From: Candidatus Hadersleviella danica
GTDB lineage: Bacteria; Chloroflexota; Anaerolineae; Promineifilales; Promineifilaceae
Length of the DNA: 64,000 nt
NCBI GenBank assembly: GCA_016711405.1
Contig: JADJSZ010000001.1
Coordinates: 124,001-188,000, forward strand
Reading direction: 5' to 3'
Position numbers and translations under genes: made by a program. Positions within the stretch are counted from its first letter, which is position 1. Each line of letters begins with the position of its first letter. The notes under the pieces are model-generated. The model did no database searches and was not told where the DNA came from. It saw nothing but the letters and a program-made list of their open reading frames with translations. Positions 45,810 to 54,330 of the stretch are shown here, in pieces.

Positions 45810-46814
45810 ATGTGCCACCTTTGCCAAACCAACGCTATTTCCCGCCGCGATTTTATCCGTTTGGGCACGGCCGCTCTCGCCGCCACATGGTTGGCGGGCT
45901 GTACATCGGCCGCAGTCGAGCCAGCGGCCGTTGGTTCCACCCACTGGCACGGCCGCCCCACCCCTGCCGACTACCCCACCCTTGCAGGAACCATCGCCCA
46001 ACGCACGGCCGACGAACTGGTGCTAACCGCCCCCGTTGGCCAGCGCACCATCCCCCTCACGGCCAACACCCGCTGGCAAACAGCCGGCGGCACCACCCAA
46101 AAAGAGCCATCAGCCGAGGTGGGCACGGCCGTCCTCGTCTGGCTCGACCCAGCGAGCGAGGCGGCGCAACAGGTGCAAGCCATCCCCAACATCACCACCG
46201 TTTCGGCCGAGCAAATCCCCACTGATGTCCCCCAACCCGCCCCCACGGGAGCGGCCGAGCCGTTTGGCCCGCTGTCCTTCATCACCCGTGCGGGCTGGGG
46301 CGCGGCCGAACCCGCATGGGCGATGGGTGGCGAGGCGGGGCTGTACGATGCCCAACACAACCCCGGTGGCTGGTTGGAATACCCCGCCCCGCTGAGTAAT
46401 CAGTTGCACACGGCCGTTGTTCACCATTCCGCGCTCAATTTCGACCAAGGGCCACGGGAAATTCAGGCCATCCACATGCGCACCGCCCTCTTTGCCGATG
46501 TGGGCTACCACCTGCTGATAGATGGTTTGGGGCAGTTGTATGAGGGACGGCCGCTCAATGTGCGCGGGGCGCACACGGGTGGCCACAACACGGGCTATGT
46601 CGGTATCTGTTTGTTGGGCAATTTTGAGCAGGTTCCCCCTTTGCGGGCACAGTTGGAGACGTTGACGACCTTGTTGGGCTATTTGCAGGGGCAGTACACC
46701 ATCGGCCGTTTGGGGAGCCATCGGGAGTTCCAGCCGGGCGTGACCGCCTGCCCCGGCCAATACCTCCAACCCGAGTTGGGCGGCTTGCGCAATCGCTTGG
46801 GGATGAATTTTTGA
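45810..46814 (+). CDS. Tat-exported lipoprotein N-acetylmuramoyl-L-alanine amidase (PGRP-like)
   Basis: 334 residues. It opens with a twin-arginine signal (ISRRDFIRLGTAAL) and a lipobox-like LAGC. A linker domain of about 100 residues precedes the Amidase_2/PGRP domain: FITRAGWGAAEP, VVHHSALNF (first Zn His), YHLLIDGLGQLYEGRP, VGICLLGNFE and GSHREFQPGVTACPG (second His and Cys). It should cut the amide bond between MurNAc and the peptide stem, or sense muropeptides, on the outer face of the membrane. Combined Tat and lipobox features suggest export as a folded lipoprotein. Confidence 0.88.
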   Translation: MCHLCQTNAISRRDFIRLGTAALAATWLAGCTSAAVEPAAVGSTHWHGRPTPADYPTLAGTIAQRTADELVLTAPVGQRTIPLTANTRWQTAGGTTQKEPSAEVGTAVLVWLDPASEAAQQVQAIPNITTVSAEQIPTDVPQPAPTGAAEPFGPLSFITRAGWGAAEPAWAMGGEAGLYDAQHNPGGWLEYPAPLSNQLHTAVVHHSALNFDQGPREIQAIHMRTALFADVGYHLLIDGLGQLYEGRPLNVRGAHTGGHNTGYVGICLLGNFEQVPPLRAQLETLTTLLGYLQGQYTIGRLGSHREFQPGVTACPGQYLQPELGGLRNRLGMNF

Positions 46815-46852
46815 GGGTAGCGAAAAGAGAAGGTTGAGGGGAGCGACGGCCG

Positions 46853-47134
46853 TTAGGCAAACTCTATTTTGAGGTGCTTCCCCATCGCCTGCGCCAGTCT
46901 AGCCAGAGAATCCAGCGTTACCTGTGTGTTTGCTGGGTCAAGCAAGCGTTCTATTTGCGACCGACTGGTATTCATGCGCAAGGCAATTTCGCTCTTGGTG
47001 AGATTTTGTTCGGCCATAATATCGGCCATTTGCAAGGCCAACAATCGCTTTTGGGCTTTGCTGGTCACCTCTTCTAAAATGCCATCTTCAGCCAAGAAAT
47101 CATCAAAATTTGAGCCACGATATTGGTTCATCAT
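46853..47134 (-). CDS. XRE/HigA-type antitoxin
   Basis: About 93 residues. A helix-turn-helix domain occupies the second half (LTKSEIALRMNTSRSQIERLLDPANTQVTLDSLARLAQAMG). The N-terminal extension (NFDDFLAEDGILEEVTSKAQKRLLA) is typical of antitoxins paired with phage-Gp49/HigB-like toxins. The expected toxin lies upstream on the same strand, but only a remnant survives there (47139-47270). It may be an orphan repressor. Confidence 0.78.
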   Translation of the reverse strand: MMNQYRGSNFDDFLAEDGILEEVTSKAQKRLLALQMADIMAEQNLTKSEIALRMNTSRSQIERLLDPANTQVTLDSLARLAQAMGKHLKIEFA

Positions 47135-47138
47135 GTTG

Positions 47139-47270
47139 CTATCCTTTTTGCCACAATTCCTGACGGGTTCTGGCTAACCGCAAATGGATGCGTTTTATCT
47201 CGGTTGGAACAGGCAAGGATTTGGACACGAATTTCACGAATTGGTCTCGAAAAAATTGGTGTGATTCGTG
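47139..47270 (-). pseudogene. Remnant of a Gp49/HigB-like toxin
   Basis: One minus-strand frame reads FFRDQFVKFVSKSLPVP, then TEIKRIHLRLARTRQELWQKG and a stop directly before the antitoxin gene. This fits the C-terminal end of Gp49-like HigB toxins (FVKK-S..TP..EI..A..R). No start codon is in frame, and the upstream part is replaced by ATTCGTG-type repeats. The call is tentative because only about 40 residues remain. Confidence 0.4.
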
Positions 47271-47336
47271 TAATTCGTGTCTAAAAAAGAGCCTCTCATA
47301 AACGATTTTCGATTTTCAAATTGTTTGCATCGGTTC

Positions 47337-48176
47337 TTATCGGTGAATAATGACATTGTCTATCAGTCGAGTACGGCCGATAAAAACCGCCAACGACACG
47401 AGCCGCTCCCCCGCAATCTCCTCCACCTCCACCAACGTTTGGGCATCGGCGATGCTCACATAATCGAGCTTGGCCAACGGCTCGGCCGCAATAAGCCCCC
47501 GCATTTCGGCGCGAATCGCTTCCGCATCGGTTTGGCCACTGGCCACGGCCGCTTCGGCCGCATCCAACGCCCGCCGCAACACCAACGCCGCCTGTCGCTC
47601 CGCCCCCGCCAAATACTTGTTGCGCGAACTCATGGCCAACCCATCTGGTTCCCGCACAATCGGGCAGACCACCAGCTCCAAATTAAAATTGAGGTCTTGC
47701 ACCATGCGGCGCAACACCGCCACCTGCTGGGCATCTTTTTGCCCAAAATAGGCACGGGTGGGCTGGATGATGTTGAACAGCTTGGCCACCACCAGCGTGA
47801 CCCCCGCGAAGTGGGTCGGCCGTGAAACTCCCTCCAAATAGCGCGTAATTTCAGTCACCTCTACCCGCGTTTGGAAACCAGCGGGGTACATCATCTCATT
47901 GCTCGGCGTAAAGACCAAATCCACCCCCGCCGCGCGGAGCAGAGCCAAATCCCGCTCCAAATCTCTCGGGTAGGTAGACAAATCTTCAGTGGGCGCAAAC
48001 TGGGTCGGGTTGACATAAATGCTAACCGCCACATAATCGTTGGCCGTTTTGGCGGCGCGAACGAGGGCCAAATGCCCTTCGTGCAAAAAGCCCATCGTGG
48101 GGACAAGCCCCCATGTGGCGCGGGGGTCTGCCCAGCGGGCGGTGCGGAGGTGGGAGATGTTGTCGGTAACTAGCAT
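47337..48176 (-). CDS. panC: Pantoate-beta-alanine ligase (pantothenate synthetase)
   Basis: About 279 residues from the ATG at 48176. It has the nucleotidyltransferase motifs VPTMGFLHEGHLALVR and IYVNPTQFAPTEDLSTYPRD, then FAGVTLVVAKLFNIIQPTRAYFGQKDAQQ and MSSRNKYL (KMSKS-like). It makes pantothenate from pantoate, beta-alanine and ATP. panE lies just upstream in the same direction, separated by about 67 bp of GGACGAA/TACGAGG heptamers. The pair provides two consecutive steps toward coenzyme A. Confidence 0.95.
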   Translation of the reverse strand: MLVTDNISHLRTARWADPRATWGLVPTMGFLHEGHLALVRAAKTANDYVAVSIYVNPTQFAPTEDLSTYPRDLERDLALLRAAGVDLVFTPSNEMMYPAGFQTRVEVTEITRYLEGVSRPTHFAGVTLVVAKLFNIIQPTRAYFGQKDAQQVAVLRRMVQDLNFNLELVVCPIVREPDGLAMSSRNKYLAGAERQAALVLRRALDAAEAAVASGQTDAEAIRAEMRGLIAAEPLAKLDYVSIADAQTLVEVEEIAGERLVSLAVFIGRTRLIDNVIIHR

Positions 48177-48243
48177 AGCAATGAACAAGGAGTAAATGAC
48201 GAAGGACGAAGTACGAGGGACGAATGACAAAGACCAGCCATGA

Positions 48244-49134
48244 CTATTCCCCCATCAACCGCCAAAACAAATCATTCATAGGGGTGGGGATGGCGTATTG
48301 ACGGCCGTATTTTATCACTTGACCCGTAATCGCCTCAATTTCGGTGGGTGCGCCGCGCAACACATCTTGGAGCATGGAGGAGTGGTTGGCGGCCGTGGCC
48401 TGTGTCAGGGCGAGCAAACGGCCGCGCACATCCCCATAAGGCAGGGCGATGCCCACGGCCGAGGCCACGGCCGCCGCCTCCTCGGCCGCCAGAAACATCA
48501 GCTCCCGCACCAGCGCATTCTCCCCCAAAAAGCCATTGGGCTGGCGCAACAGGGCGCTCAGCGGGTTGATGGCCGCATTGAGGACGAGCTTGCCCCACAA
48601 CAACTGCTCCACATCGGCCGTGAGGTGGCACACTAGCCCCGCCGCGTTGAACAATTCGGCCACATCCTCCCAGCCGAGCGGCAAATGGGTGGGGCCAGCC
48701 CCCGCGTGGCGCACCCGCCCCGGCGCAATCATCGTGCCGCCTGTCGTGGTGGAGCCAGCCCAAACCCGCTCTGCGCCCAACCGTTCGGCCAAAATTTCGC
48801 GGTTGCCAAGGCCGTTTTGCAGGGTCAGCACGCGGCCGTGGGGAGCCAAGCAAGCGGCGATGCGCTCGGCCGCTTCGGCCGTTTGGGTACTTTTGACAAG
48901 CACAATGGCCACATCTGCCCAAGGGGTGGGGGGCGCGGCCGTGGCAGGCAGGGTGCGGATGGCGTGATGGGTGGTGCGGCCGTCTAGCTCTTCCACCAGC
49001 AAGCCATCCCGCGCCAACACAGCCATCTGTTCGGGCCATGTGCCAATCAGGGTGACAGGGGCAACCGCCTGTAAGCGGCTGGCGAACAGGCAAGCCAGTG
49101 CGCCGCTTCCGATAATGGCAAAGTGAGGAGGCAT
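48244..49134 (-). CDS. panE: 2-dehydropantoate 2-reductase
   Basis: About 296 residues from the ATG at 49134. The N-terminal NADPH motif is FAIIGSGALACLFASRL. VKSTQTAEAAERIAACL and LTLQNGLGNREIL are typical. The C-terminal domain has LLWGKLVLNAAINPLSALL with the catalytic Lys, and NHSSMLQDVLRGAPTEIEAITG. It reduces ketopantoate to pantoate, feeding the PanC reaction encoded next. The upstream spacer is an array of GGACGAG heptamers without a Shine-Dalgarno site. Confidence 0.93.
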   Translation of the reverse strand: MPPHFAIIGSGALACLFASRLQAVAPVTLIGTWPEQMAVLARDGLLVEELDGRTTHHAIRTLPATAAPPTPWADVAIVLVKSTQTAEAAERIAACLAPHGRVLTLQNGLGNREILAERLGAERVWAGSTTTGGTMIAPGRVRHAGAGPTHLPLGWEDVAELFNAAGLVCHLTADVEQLLWGKLVLNAAINPLSALLRQPNGFLGENALVRELMFLAAEEAAAVASAVGIALPYGDVRGRLLALTQATAANHSSMLQDVLRGAPTEIEAITGQVIKYGRQYAIPTPMNDLFWRLMGE

Positions 49135-49145
49135 AGCAATGAGCA

Positions 49146-49185
49146 AAGGGACGAAGGACGAGGGACGAGGGACGAGGGACAAATG
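49146..49185. repeat. GGACGAG heptamer array upstream of panE
   Basis: Four to five GGACGAG/GGACGAA units in 7-bp register between panE and the divergent DUF1800 gene. The same unit recurs upstream of panC and at 62.81-62.83 kb. Confidence 0.75.
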
Positions 49186-49300
49186 ACAAAAGTCCCATGC
49201 CCATTATCCCGTTTTTAGGTGGTTTGTGTAATGTAGGGCACAGTGAGAAAGGGGTTTCGTGGTAACAAAGACGCAGGAATTGCAGGCGAACTTACCAGCT

Positions 49301-49333
49301 AGACCTTTGAGGTTTTTAAAACCTCAAAGGTCT
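49301..49333. repeat. Perfect 33-bp palindrome upstream of the DUF1800 gene
   Basis: 16-bp arms AGACCTTTGAGGTTTT with a single-base centre, 19 bp before the ATG. It belongs with the palindromes at 998 and 35748. It would fold into a stable hairpin in the transcript leader if transcription starts upstream. Confidence 0.8.
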
Positions 49334-49352
49334 ACACACCAAGGAGAGACAT

Positions 49353-51059
49353 ATGACCGCTGAACAGTCTGGGCTGGCCGTGAGCCGGCGGGCGTTTTTG
49401 CAGGGGCTGGGCCTCACCACGGCCGCCACGGCCGCCCACCACTTCATCGCCCACGCCGACGAACCCCGCCCCCCCCCCCCCCTTGCCGAACCCCATGCCC
49501 CGCTGAGTGCCCCGAGCGCGGCCGTCGTCGCCCTGAACCGGATGGCTTTTGGCCCCCGCCCCGGCGATGTGGCCGCCTTTAACGCGCTCGGCGCGACCGA
49601 CGAGGAGCGCACGGCCGCTTATGTGGAGCAACAACTCAACCCCATCCCCGCCGAGGACACGGAGTTAAACGGCCGTTTGGCCGCCATCGGCTTCCAAACG
49701 CTGGGCAAAACCCAAACGGAGATGTGGATTGACCATTACCGCAACCCCTCGGCGGGTGATTATGTGTGGCAAACGTTGCCCATCCGCGAAACAGAACGCG
49801 CCACCTTTGTCCGCGCCCTCTACAGCAAATGGCAATTGGCCGAGGTGATGGCCGACTTTTGGCACAATCACTTTAACATTTACGGCTGGGATTTCCCCCT
49901 GCGTTCCTTCTTTGTCCAATACGACCGCGACGTGATTCGCGCCCATCTGTTTGGCAATTTCCGCCAAATGCTAGAGGCGGTGGCCAAAAGCCCCGCCATG
50001 CTCTTCTACTTGGACAACGAAAGCAGTACCCGTGCAGGCCCCAACGAAAACTGGGCGCGGGAGCTGTTCGAGTTGCACGGCCTTGGCGCAGAAAATTACA
50101 AGGGTGTACGGCCGCAAAACAGCATCGCCCCCGACCCCGATGACCCCGCCTTCCCGCTGGGGTACGTGGACGAGGACGTGTACGAGGCGACGCGCTGTTT
50201 TACGGGCTGGACGGTTAATTATCGCGCGGCCGATGGGGACACGGGCGAGTTTATCTACCTCGACGCGAACCACGACAGGTTCCAAAAGAGCGTGCTCAAC
50301 TTTGGCCAAATCAATTTCCCCTCCGACCAAGCGCCCTTACAAGATGGCTTGGCGGTGTTGGATTTAATTGCCAACCACCCCGGCACGGCGCGGTATATTT
50401 GCCGCAAGTTGTGCATTCGGCTGATTGCCGACACCCCGCCCGAGAGTTTGGTGCAATCGGCCGCCCAAATTTTCCGCGCCCAGCGGGAGGCTCCCGACCA
50501 AATCAAGCAAGTTTTGCGCCACATTCTCAACTCGGCCGAGTTTCGCTCCATTTGGGGCGAGAAGGTGAAACGGCCGTTTGAGGCACTTGTGGCCGCCATG
50601 CGAGCGGGCAACGCCGATTGGAACGTTGATTTTGGGACAGACAGCAACAGCCTTGTCAACCAATACAACCAAATGGGGCAACCCCTGTTTAGCTGGGGGC
50701 CGCCCAATGGCTACCCCGATAGCCGCACGGCGTGGGAAAGCACCACTCCCATGGTCATGCGCTGGCGGCTGTTCAATTGGCTGGTCAATTTGCGCGATGT
50801 GAATCTGGTCTATTACCTGCCCGTTTTGGACGACACGCCGCCCACTGTCCGCTCGGCCAATGTGCTGGTGGATTTTTGGACGGAGCGATTGCTCGGCCGT
50901 GCCCCAGATAACGACGCTCGCCAAATACTTGTCAATTTTATGGCGCAAACGAGTGACCCCGATGTGGATTTGGTGATTGTGCCTGAGGATGGCATCCACG
51001 GCCGTCTCCGCACCCTCGTCGCCCTCATCCTGCAATCCCCCGACTTCAATCAGCGGTAA
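49353..51059 (+). CDS. DUF1800 family Tat-exported protein
   Basis: 568 residues. It carries a twin-arginine signal (VSRRAFLQGLGLTTAAT) and the DUF1800 pattern ALNRMAFGPRPGDVAAF, MADFWHNHFNIY, LFYLDNESS, NENWARELFELHGLG, CFTGWTVN and SWGPPNGYP. The C-terminus is LVALILQSPDFNQR. DUF1800 proteins are large exported proteins of unknown activity, almost always followed by a DUF1501 protein, as here. AAGGAGAGA precedes the ATG. CGGCCG sites are especially frequent in this gene. Confidence 0.9.
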   Translation: MTAEQSGLAVSRRAFLQGLGLTTAATAAHHFIAHADEPRPPPPLAEPHAPLSAPSAAVVALNRMAFGPRPGDVAAFNALGATDEERTAAYVEQQLNPIPAEDTELNGRLAAIGFQTLGKTQTEMWIDHYRNPSAGDYVWQTLPIRETERATFVRALYSKWQLAEVMADFWHNHFNIYGWDFPLRSFFVQYDRDVIRAHLFGNFRQMLEAVAKSPAMLFYLDNESSTRAGPNENWARELFELHGLGAENYKGVRPQNSIAPDPDDPAFPLGYVDEDVYEATRCFTGWTVNYRAADGDTGEFIYLDANHDRFQKSVLNFGQINFPSDQAPLQDGLAVLDLIANHPGTARYICRKLCIRLIADTPPESLVQSAAQIFRAQREAPDQIKQVLRHILNSAEFRSIWGEKVKRPFEALVAAMRAGNADWNVDFGTDSNSLVNQYNQMGQPLFSWGPPNGYPDSRTAWESTTPMVMRWRLFNWLVNLRDVNLVYYLPVLDDTPPTVRSANVLVDFWTERLLGRAPDNDARQILVNFMAQTSDPDVDLVIVPEDGIHGRLRTLVALILQSPDFNQR

Positions 51060-51060
51060 G

Positions 51061-51114
51061 TAGTGGTTAGTGATTAGTGGTTAGTGAGCACTAGCCACTC
51101 GCCACTAACCACTT
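51061..51114. repeat. Inverted AGTGGTT heptamers between DUF1800 and DUF1501 genes
   Basis: The left arm 51061-51087 (TAGTGGT, TAGTGAT units) and right arm 51091-51114 (complementary) have almost no loop. The hairpin sits inside the presumed operon and might uncouple expression of the two genes. Confidence 0.75.
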
Positions 51115-51132
51115 CCTCCAGAGGAAAAACCC

Positions 51133-52460
51133 ATGACAAATATCAACAGACGAGGCTTTTTGGTGGGATGCTCGGCCGCGATTGCCAGCATGGCGGGGGC
51201 GCGGCTCAACTATGCCGCTTTTGGTAGCCCCGAAGATGAGCCGAACCAAGAAATCATCATCCCCATTTTTCTGCGCGGCGCGTGCGATGTGTTGAGCGTT
51301 GTGACCCCCCTTGACGGCGAAGACCGGGGGCATTACGAAATCGCCCGCCCCAATCTCAAAATACCAGCGGCCAGCTTGTTGCCGCTGAACGCCCAATTTG
51401 GCCTGCACCCCTCGGCCGCGCCCCTGCTCGACCTGTTCACCGATAGCAAACTCGCCCTCGTGCTGGGCACGGGCATGAACAGCGACACCCGCAGTCACTT
51501 TGATGCGATGGCCTACATGGAAGCGGGCACGCCGGGCCAAAAAACGAGCGGCGCGGGCTGGCTGACCCGCTTTTTGCAAAGCGCCAGCAACATCCCCGCC
51601 GATTTGTCTCTGCCCACCCTTGCCGCAGGGAGCATCCGCCCTGCCTCGCTCAACGGCAGTTTTGACACGCTGACGGTCAACAGCGTGGCCAATTTCAACA
51701 TCAGCAACAGCTATTGGCAATGGCGCACCGCCCAAAAGGATGCCTTGGAACAGCTTTACGGCACCAACCAAACCCAACTCCATCGGGCCGGCGCCAAGGC
51801 GTTCGACCGCATGACGCTCATCGAAGAACAAGCGATTGGCACATACGAACCACCTGCGGGGGTGGTGTATGAAAACAATAGTTTTGCCAACCAACTCAAG
51901 CTCATCGCTCAGATGATTAAGTTGCAATTGGGGCTAAAGGTGGCCACGGTGGATGTGGGTGGCTGGGATACGCACGATGGGCAAGCGAACAATGGCGCAC
52001 CGACGCAGGGGTATTTTGCGGATTTGCTCGGCCGTTTGTCCGCCGGCTTGGCCGCTTTTTACGCCGATTTGGCCGCCACCCCCGGCGATTACGCCAATCG
52101 GGTGACGATTGTGGTGATGAGCGAGTTCGGCCGTCGCGTGCGCGAGAACGCCGAGCGGGGCACGGATCATGGCCACGGGAGCATGATGATGGTGCTGGGC
52201 GGCCGTGTGAACGGCGGCTTGCACGGCGCATGGCCCGGCTTGCACAACGACCAGCTCTACGACGCGGCCGACCTCGCCGTGACCAACGACTATCGGCGCA
52301 TCCTGAGCGAGATTGTCATTCGGCGGATGGGCAACCCCAATTTGGGGGCGATTTTCCCCGGCTACCAGAATTACAGTCCGCTAGGGTGGTGCAAGGGGTG
52401 GATTTGCCACCTAACTATTCGGCCGCGCACAGTGCCTATTTGCCACTGGTGACGCGGTAG
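51133..52460 (+). CDS. DUF1501 family Tat-exported protein with YLPLVTR tail (one base missing)
   Basis: About 442 residues after restoring one G in the run near 52385. The twin-arginine signal is NRRGFLVGCSAAIAS. The alkaline-phosphatase-like DUF1501 domain shows IFLRGACDVLSVV, ATVDVGGWDTHDGQ, VVMSEFGRRVRENAERGTDH and GHGSMMMVLGG, the likely metal-site region. In the unrepaired frame the protein ends in unrelated residues. In the repaired frame it ends NYSAAHSAYLPLVTR, matching the tail of the secreted protein at 64-627. It probably works with the DUF1800 product outside the membrane. Its activity is unknown. Confidence 0.88.
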
Positions 52461-52482
52461 TTATCGCAAGAACTGGGAATCA

Positions 52483-52518
52483 AAAAGCCCGATTTTTGGA
52501 GACAAAAATCGGGCTTTT
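52483..52518. terminator. Bidirectional terminator after the DUF1501 gene
   Basis: 16-bp perfect arms AAAAGCCCGATTTTTG around GAGA. It serves the DUF1501 gene and perhaps the convergent VapC gene. Confidence 0.88.
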
Positions 52519-52542
52519 GTTCAAATTGGGTGATGAGTCCCC

Positions 52543-52974
52543 TTAAGACGGGTTTGCGAAGGGGTTGCGAATGAGAACCCCACGCACGATTTGGCCATCT
52601 TGCAAATCTTCTGTGTAAAGCGTATCACATTCGGCCGTGATGGCTCCCGCCAAAATCAGCGCATCATAAAATGAATACCCAGTTTTGGATTGAAGCTCTA
52701 ACCCCAGTTCATACAAAGCCAAATTAGGAAAAACACGGCACAGAGGGTGCAAGACTTGTCGCAGAAAAATTTGCGTATCGGTGGTACCCAAAGAGGGACG
52801 AAATTTGTGGATGGCTACATTGAGAAACTCTTGAATCACTTGCGTGCTAATGGTTCCATATCCATGTACAAGAGCTTCTTCCACCAAGATGCGGGCACGA
52901 ACTTGTTTGGCAGGGGTATGGACATCAAAGGTGTATACCAAGATATTTGTGTCGAGGAAATAATTAGCGCTCAT
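52543..52974 (-). CDS. vapC: VapC-type PIN domain toxin
   Basis: 143 residues. PIN motifs include NYFLDTNILVYTFD (first Asp), STQVIQEFLNV (Glu), GYSFYDALILAGA (Asp) and CDTLYTEDLQDG. These are Mg2+-dependent RNases that act on tRNA or rRNA when not bound by antitoxin. The start overlaps the antitoxin gene upstream by 11 bp, the usual VapBC arrangement. Confidence 0.9.
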   Translation of the reverse strand: MSANYFLDTNILVYTFDVHTPAKQVRARILVEEALVHGYGTISTQVIQEFLNVAIHKFRPSLGTTDTQIFLRQVLHPLCRVFPNLALYELGLELQSKTGYSFYDALILAGAITAECDTLYTEDLQDGQIVRGVLIRNPFANPS

Positions 52975-53185
52975 TCATTTCCTCTCGCGTAAATTTGCGT
53001 CCCGGCTGGGCATAGCTCAAGCGATCCATGAGGTCATGGTACTGCACGGCCGTTTGCGGCCGTGCAGTATATTGCACCAACCACCGACGAAATTCCGCAT
53101 TAAGCGTGCTATTTTCGGCCGCGGCTCGTTCTCTCGCCTGTTGAATGAGCATGTCTTCTGCACTAAGGGTGATGTTTTTGAGCAT
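52964..53185 (-). CDS. vapB: VapB-type antitoxin
   Basis: 73 residues. The N-terminal part (MLKNITLSAEDMLIQQARERAAAENSTLNAEFRRWL) has the ribbon-helix-helix pattern. The C-terminal tail (YHDLMDRLSYAQPGRKFTREEMNER) would bind the toxin. It overlaps vapC, suggesting translational coupling. The pair likely represses itself. Confidence 0.88.
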   Translation of the reverse strand: MLKNITLSAEDMLIQQARERAAAENSTLNAEFRRWLVQYTARPQTAVQYHDLMDRLSYAQPGRKFTREEMNER

Positions 53186-53237
53186 TTTTACCTCTCATCA
53201 ATTCAATTTAAATCACACTGTTCCTAGTGTACACAGG

Positions 53238-53257
53238 CAATTGTGTTTAGACAATTG
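53238..53257. promoter_or_regulatory. Inverted repeat upstream of vapB
   Basis: CAATTGT-N6-ACAATTG lies 52 bp upstream of vapB and 14 bp past the FemAB stop. It could be the operator of the VapBC pair or a weak terminator. Confidence 0.45.
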
Positions 53258-53271
53258 TTAGCATGGATTTA

Positions 53272-54330
53272 TTAACCTCGTTTTCCCTTCAGCCATGCCA
53301 CATAGCGGGGCAGAGCCACCGAATAAGCCCAGTAAAGCCACGGCCGCACGGGGAAATCCCACGCCCCAATGTGGTGCGCCACCAACCCATTAAACCCCTT
53401 CTTAAAGCGCCACACTCCCCACAGGCTATCCGTCTCCACAAACTCATCGGGGGCACCCCAAAAATCATATGTCGTGTAGCCGTTGTTTTTTGCCCAGCGG
53501 ATGGCTTCCCATTGCAGGAGGTAGTTGGGCATTCGTTGCCGCTCCAAATCGGTGGAAGCGCCGTACATGTAGATGGCCTTTTGCCCGCAAGCAACGATAA
53601 TGACCGCCCCCAGCGGTGTGCCCTCATATTCGGCAATGAGCGGCCGTGCCAGCCCCGCCGCCAACAGTGTTTGCCAGCCGTCCAAATAATAATCACGCGG
53701 CCGAATGAGGAAACCATCCCGCGCGGCCGTTTCGGCATAAAGTTGGTAGACGAGGGGCAGGTCGGCGGCCGTGCCTTCGCGCACGACCACCTCTTTTTTG
53801 GCCGCCAAGCGAATGTTGTAGCGCGTCTTTTGGTGCATGGCCGCCAAAAGCTCCTCCTCACTGCGCCCCAAATCGAGCGTCACCGTGTTGCGGAATTGGA
53901 TTTGCTCGGCCGAGAAGTGCCACCCCCGCTGGCGGAGCAGGTTTTCCAACGCCACGCCCGTAGCAACGGGTTCGATGGTTTCGTCGCCCGTCGCTTTCAA
54001 CACGTCGGGGTCAATTTTGAGGGCGATGGCTCCCCCGCGCCGCGCCAGTTGTTCGAGGCTGGTGAGAACGGCCGTGACCAACTCGGGTTGGCTCTCGTCC
54101 ACAATCGGCCCTTTGGGCACGTACCAAATGCTCCACGGGGTGCGGGGGATGGGGCGGCGCAGGATGAGGGCGCAGGCCACAGCCGTTTGTAGACCACCCG
54201 CCTGCATCTGCCACCCCAGCGGGACTTGAATTCCCCCACGCCCAGCTTTGGAGCGGGGGGCTTGGGGAAAGGTGGTCAGAATGGTGTGCCACTCGGCGGC
54301 CGTGGTGATGGTTTGAGCAACAAGGGTCAT
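53272..54330 (-). CDS. FemAB-like aminoacyl/peptidoglycan-bridge transferase (copy 1)
   Basis: 352 residues with the paired GNAT folds of the FemX/FemAB family: WSIWYVPKGPIVDE, RNTVTLDLGRSEEELLAAMHQKTRYNIRLAAKK (signature) and IYMYGASTDLERQRMPNYLLQWEAIRWAKNNG, then YDFWGAPD and GVWRFKKGFNG. These enzymes add an amino acid from aminoacyl-tRNA to lipid II or another acceptor. Residues 25-45 are scrambled. The expected PPLQSWAWGEFKSRWGW is spread over three frames because one base is missing in each of three C/G runs (54213, 54233, 54255). Copy 2 lies upstream. Confidence 0.88.
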   Translation of the reverse strand: MTLVAQTITTAAEWHTILTTFPQAPRSKAGRGGIQVPLGWQMQAGGLQTAVACALILRRPIPRTPWSIWYVPKGPIVDESQPELVTAVLTSLEQLARRGGAIALKIDPDVLKATGDETIEPVATGVALENLLRQRGWHFSAEQIQFRNTVTLDLGRSEEELLAAMHQKTRYNIRLAAKKEVVVREGTAADLPLVYQLYAETAARDGFLIRPRDYYLDGWQTLLAAGLARPLIAEYEGTPLGAVIIVACGQKAIYMYGASTDLERQRMPNYLLQWEAIRWAKNNGYTTYDFWGAPDEFVETDSLWGVWRFKKGFNGLVAHHIGAWDFPVRPWLYWAYSVALPRYVAWLKGKRG

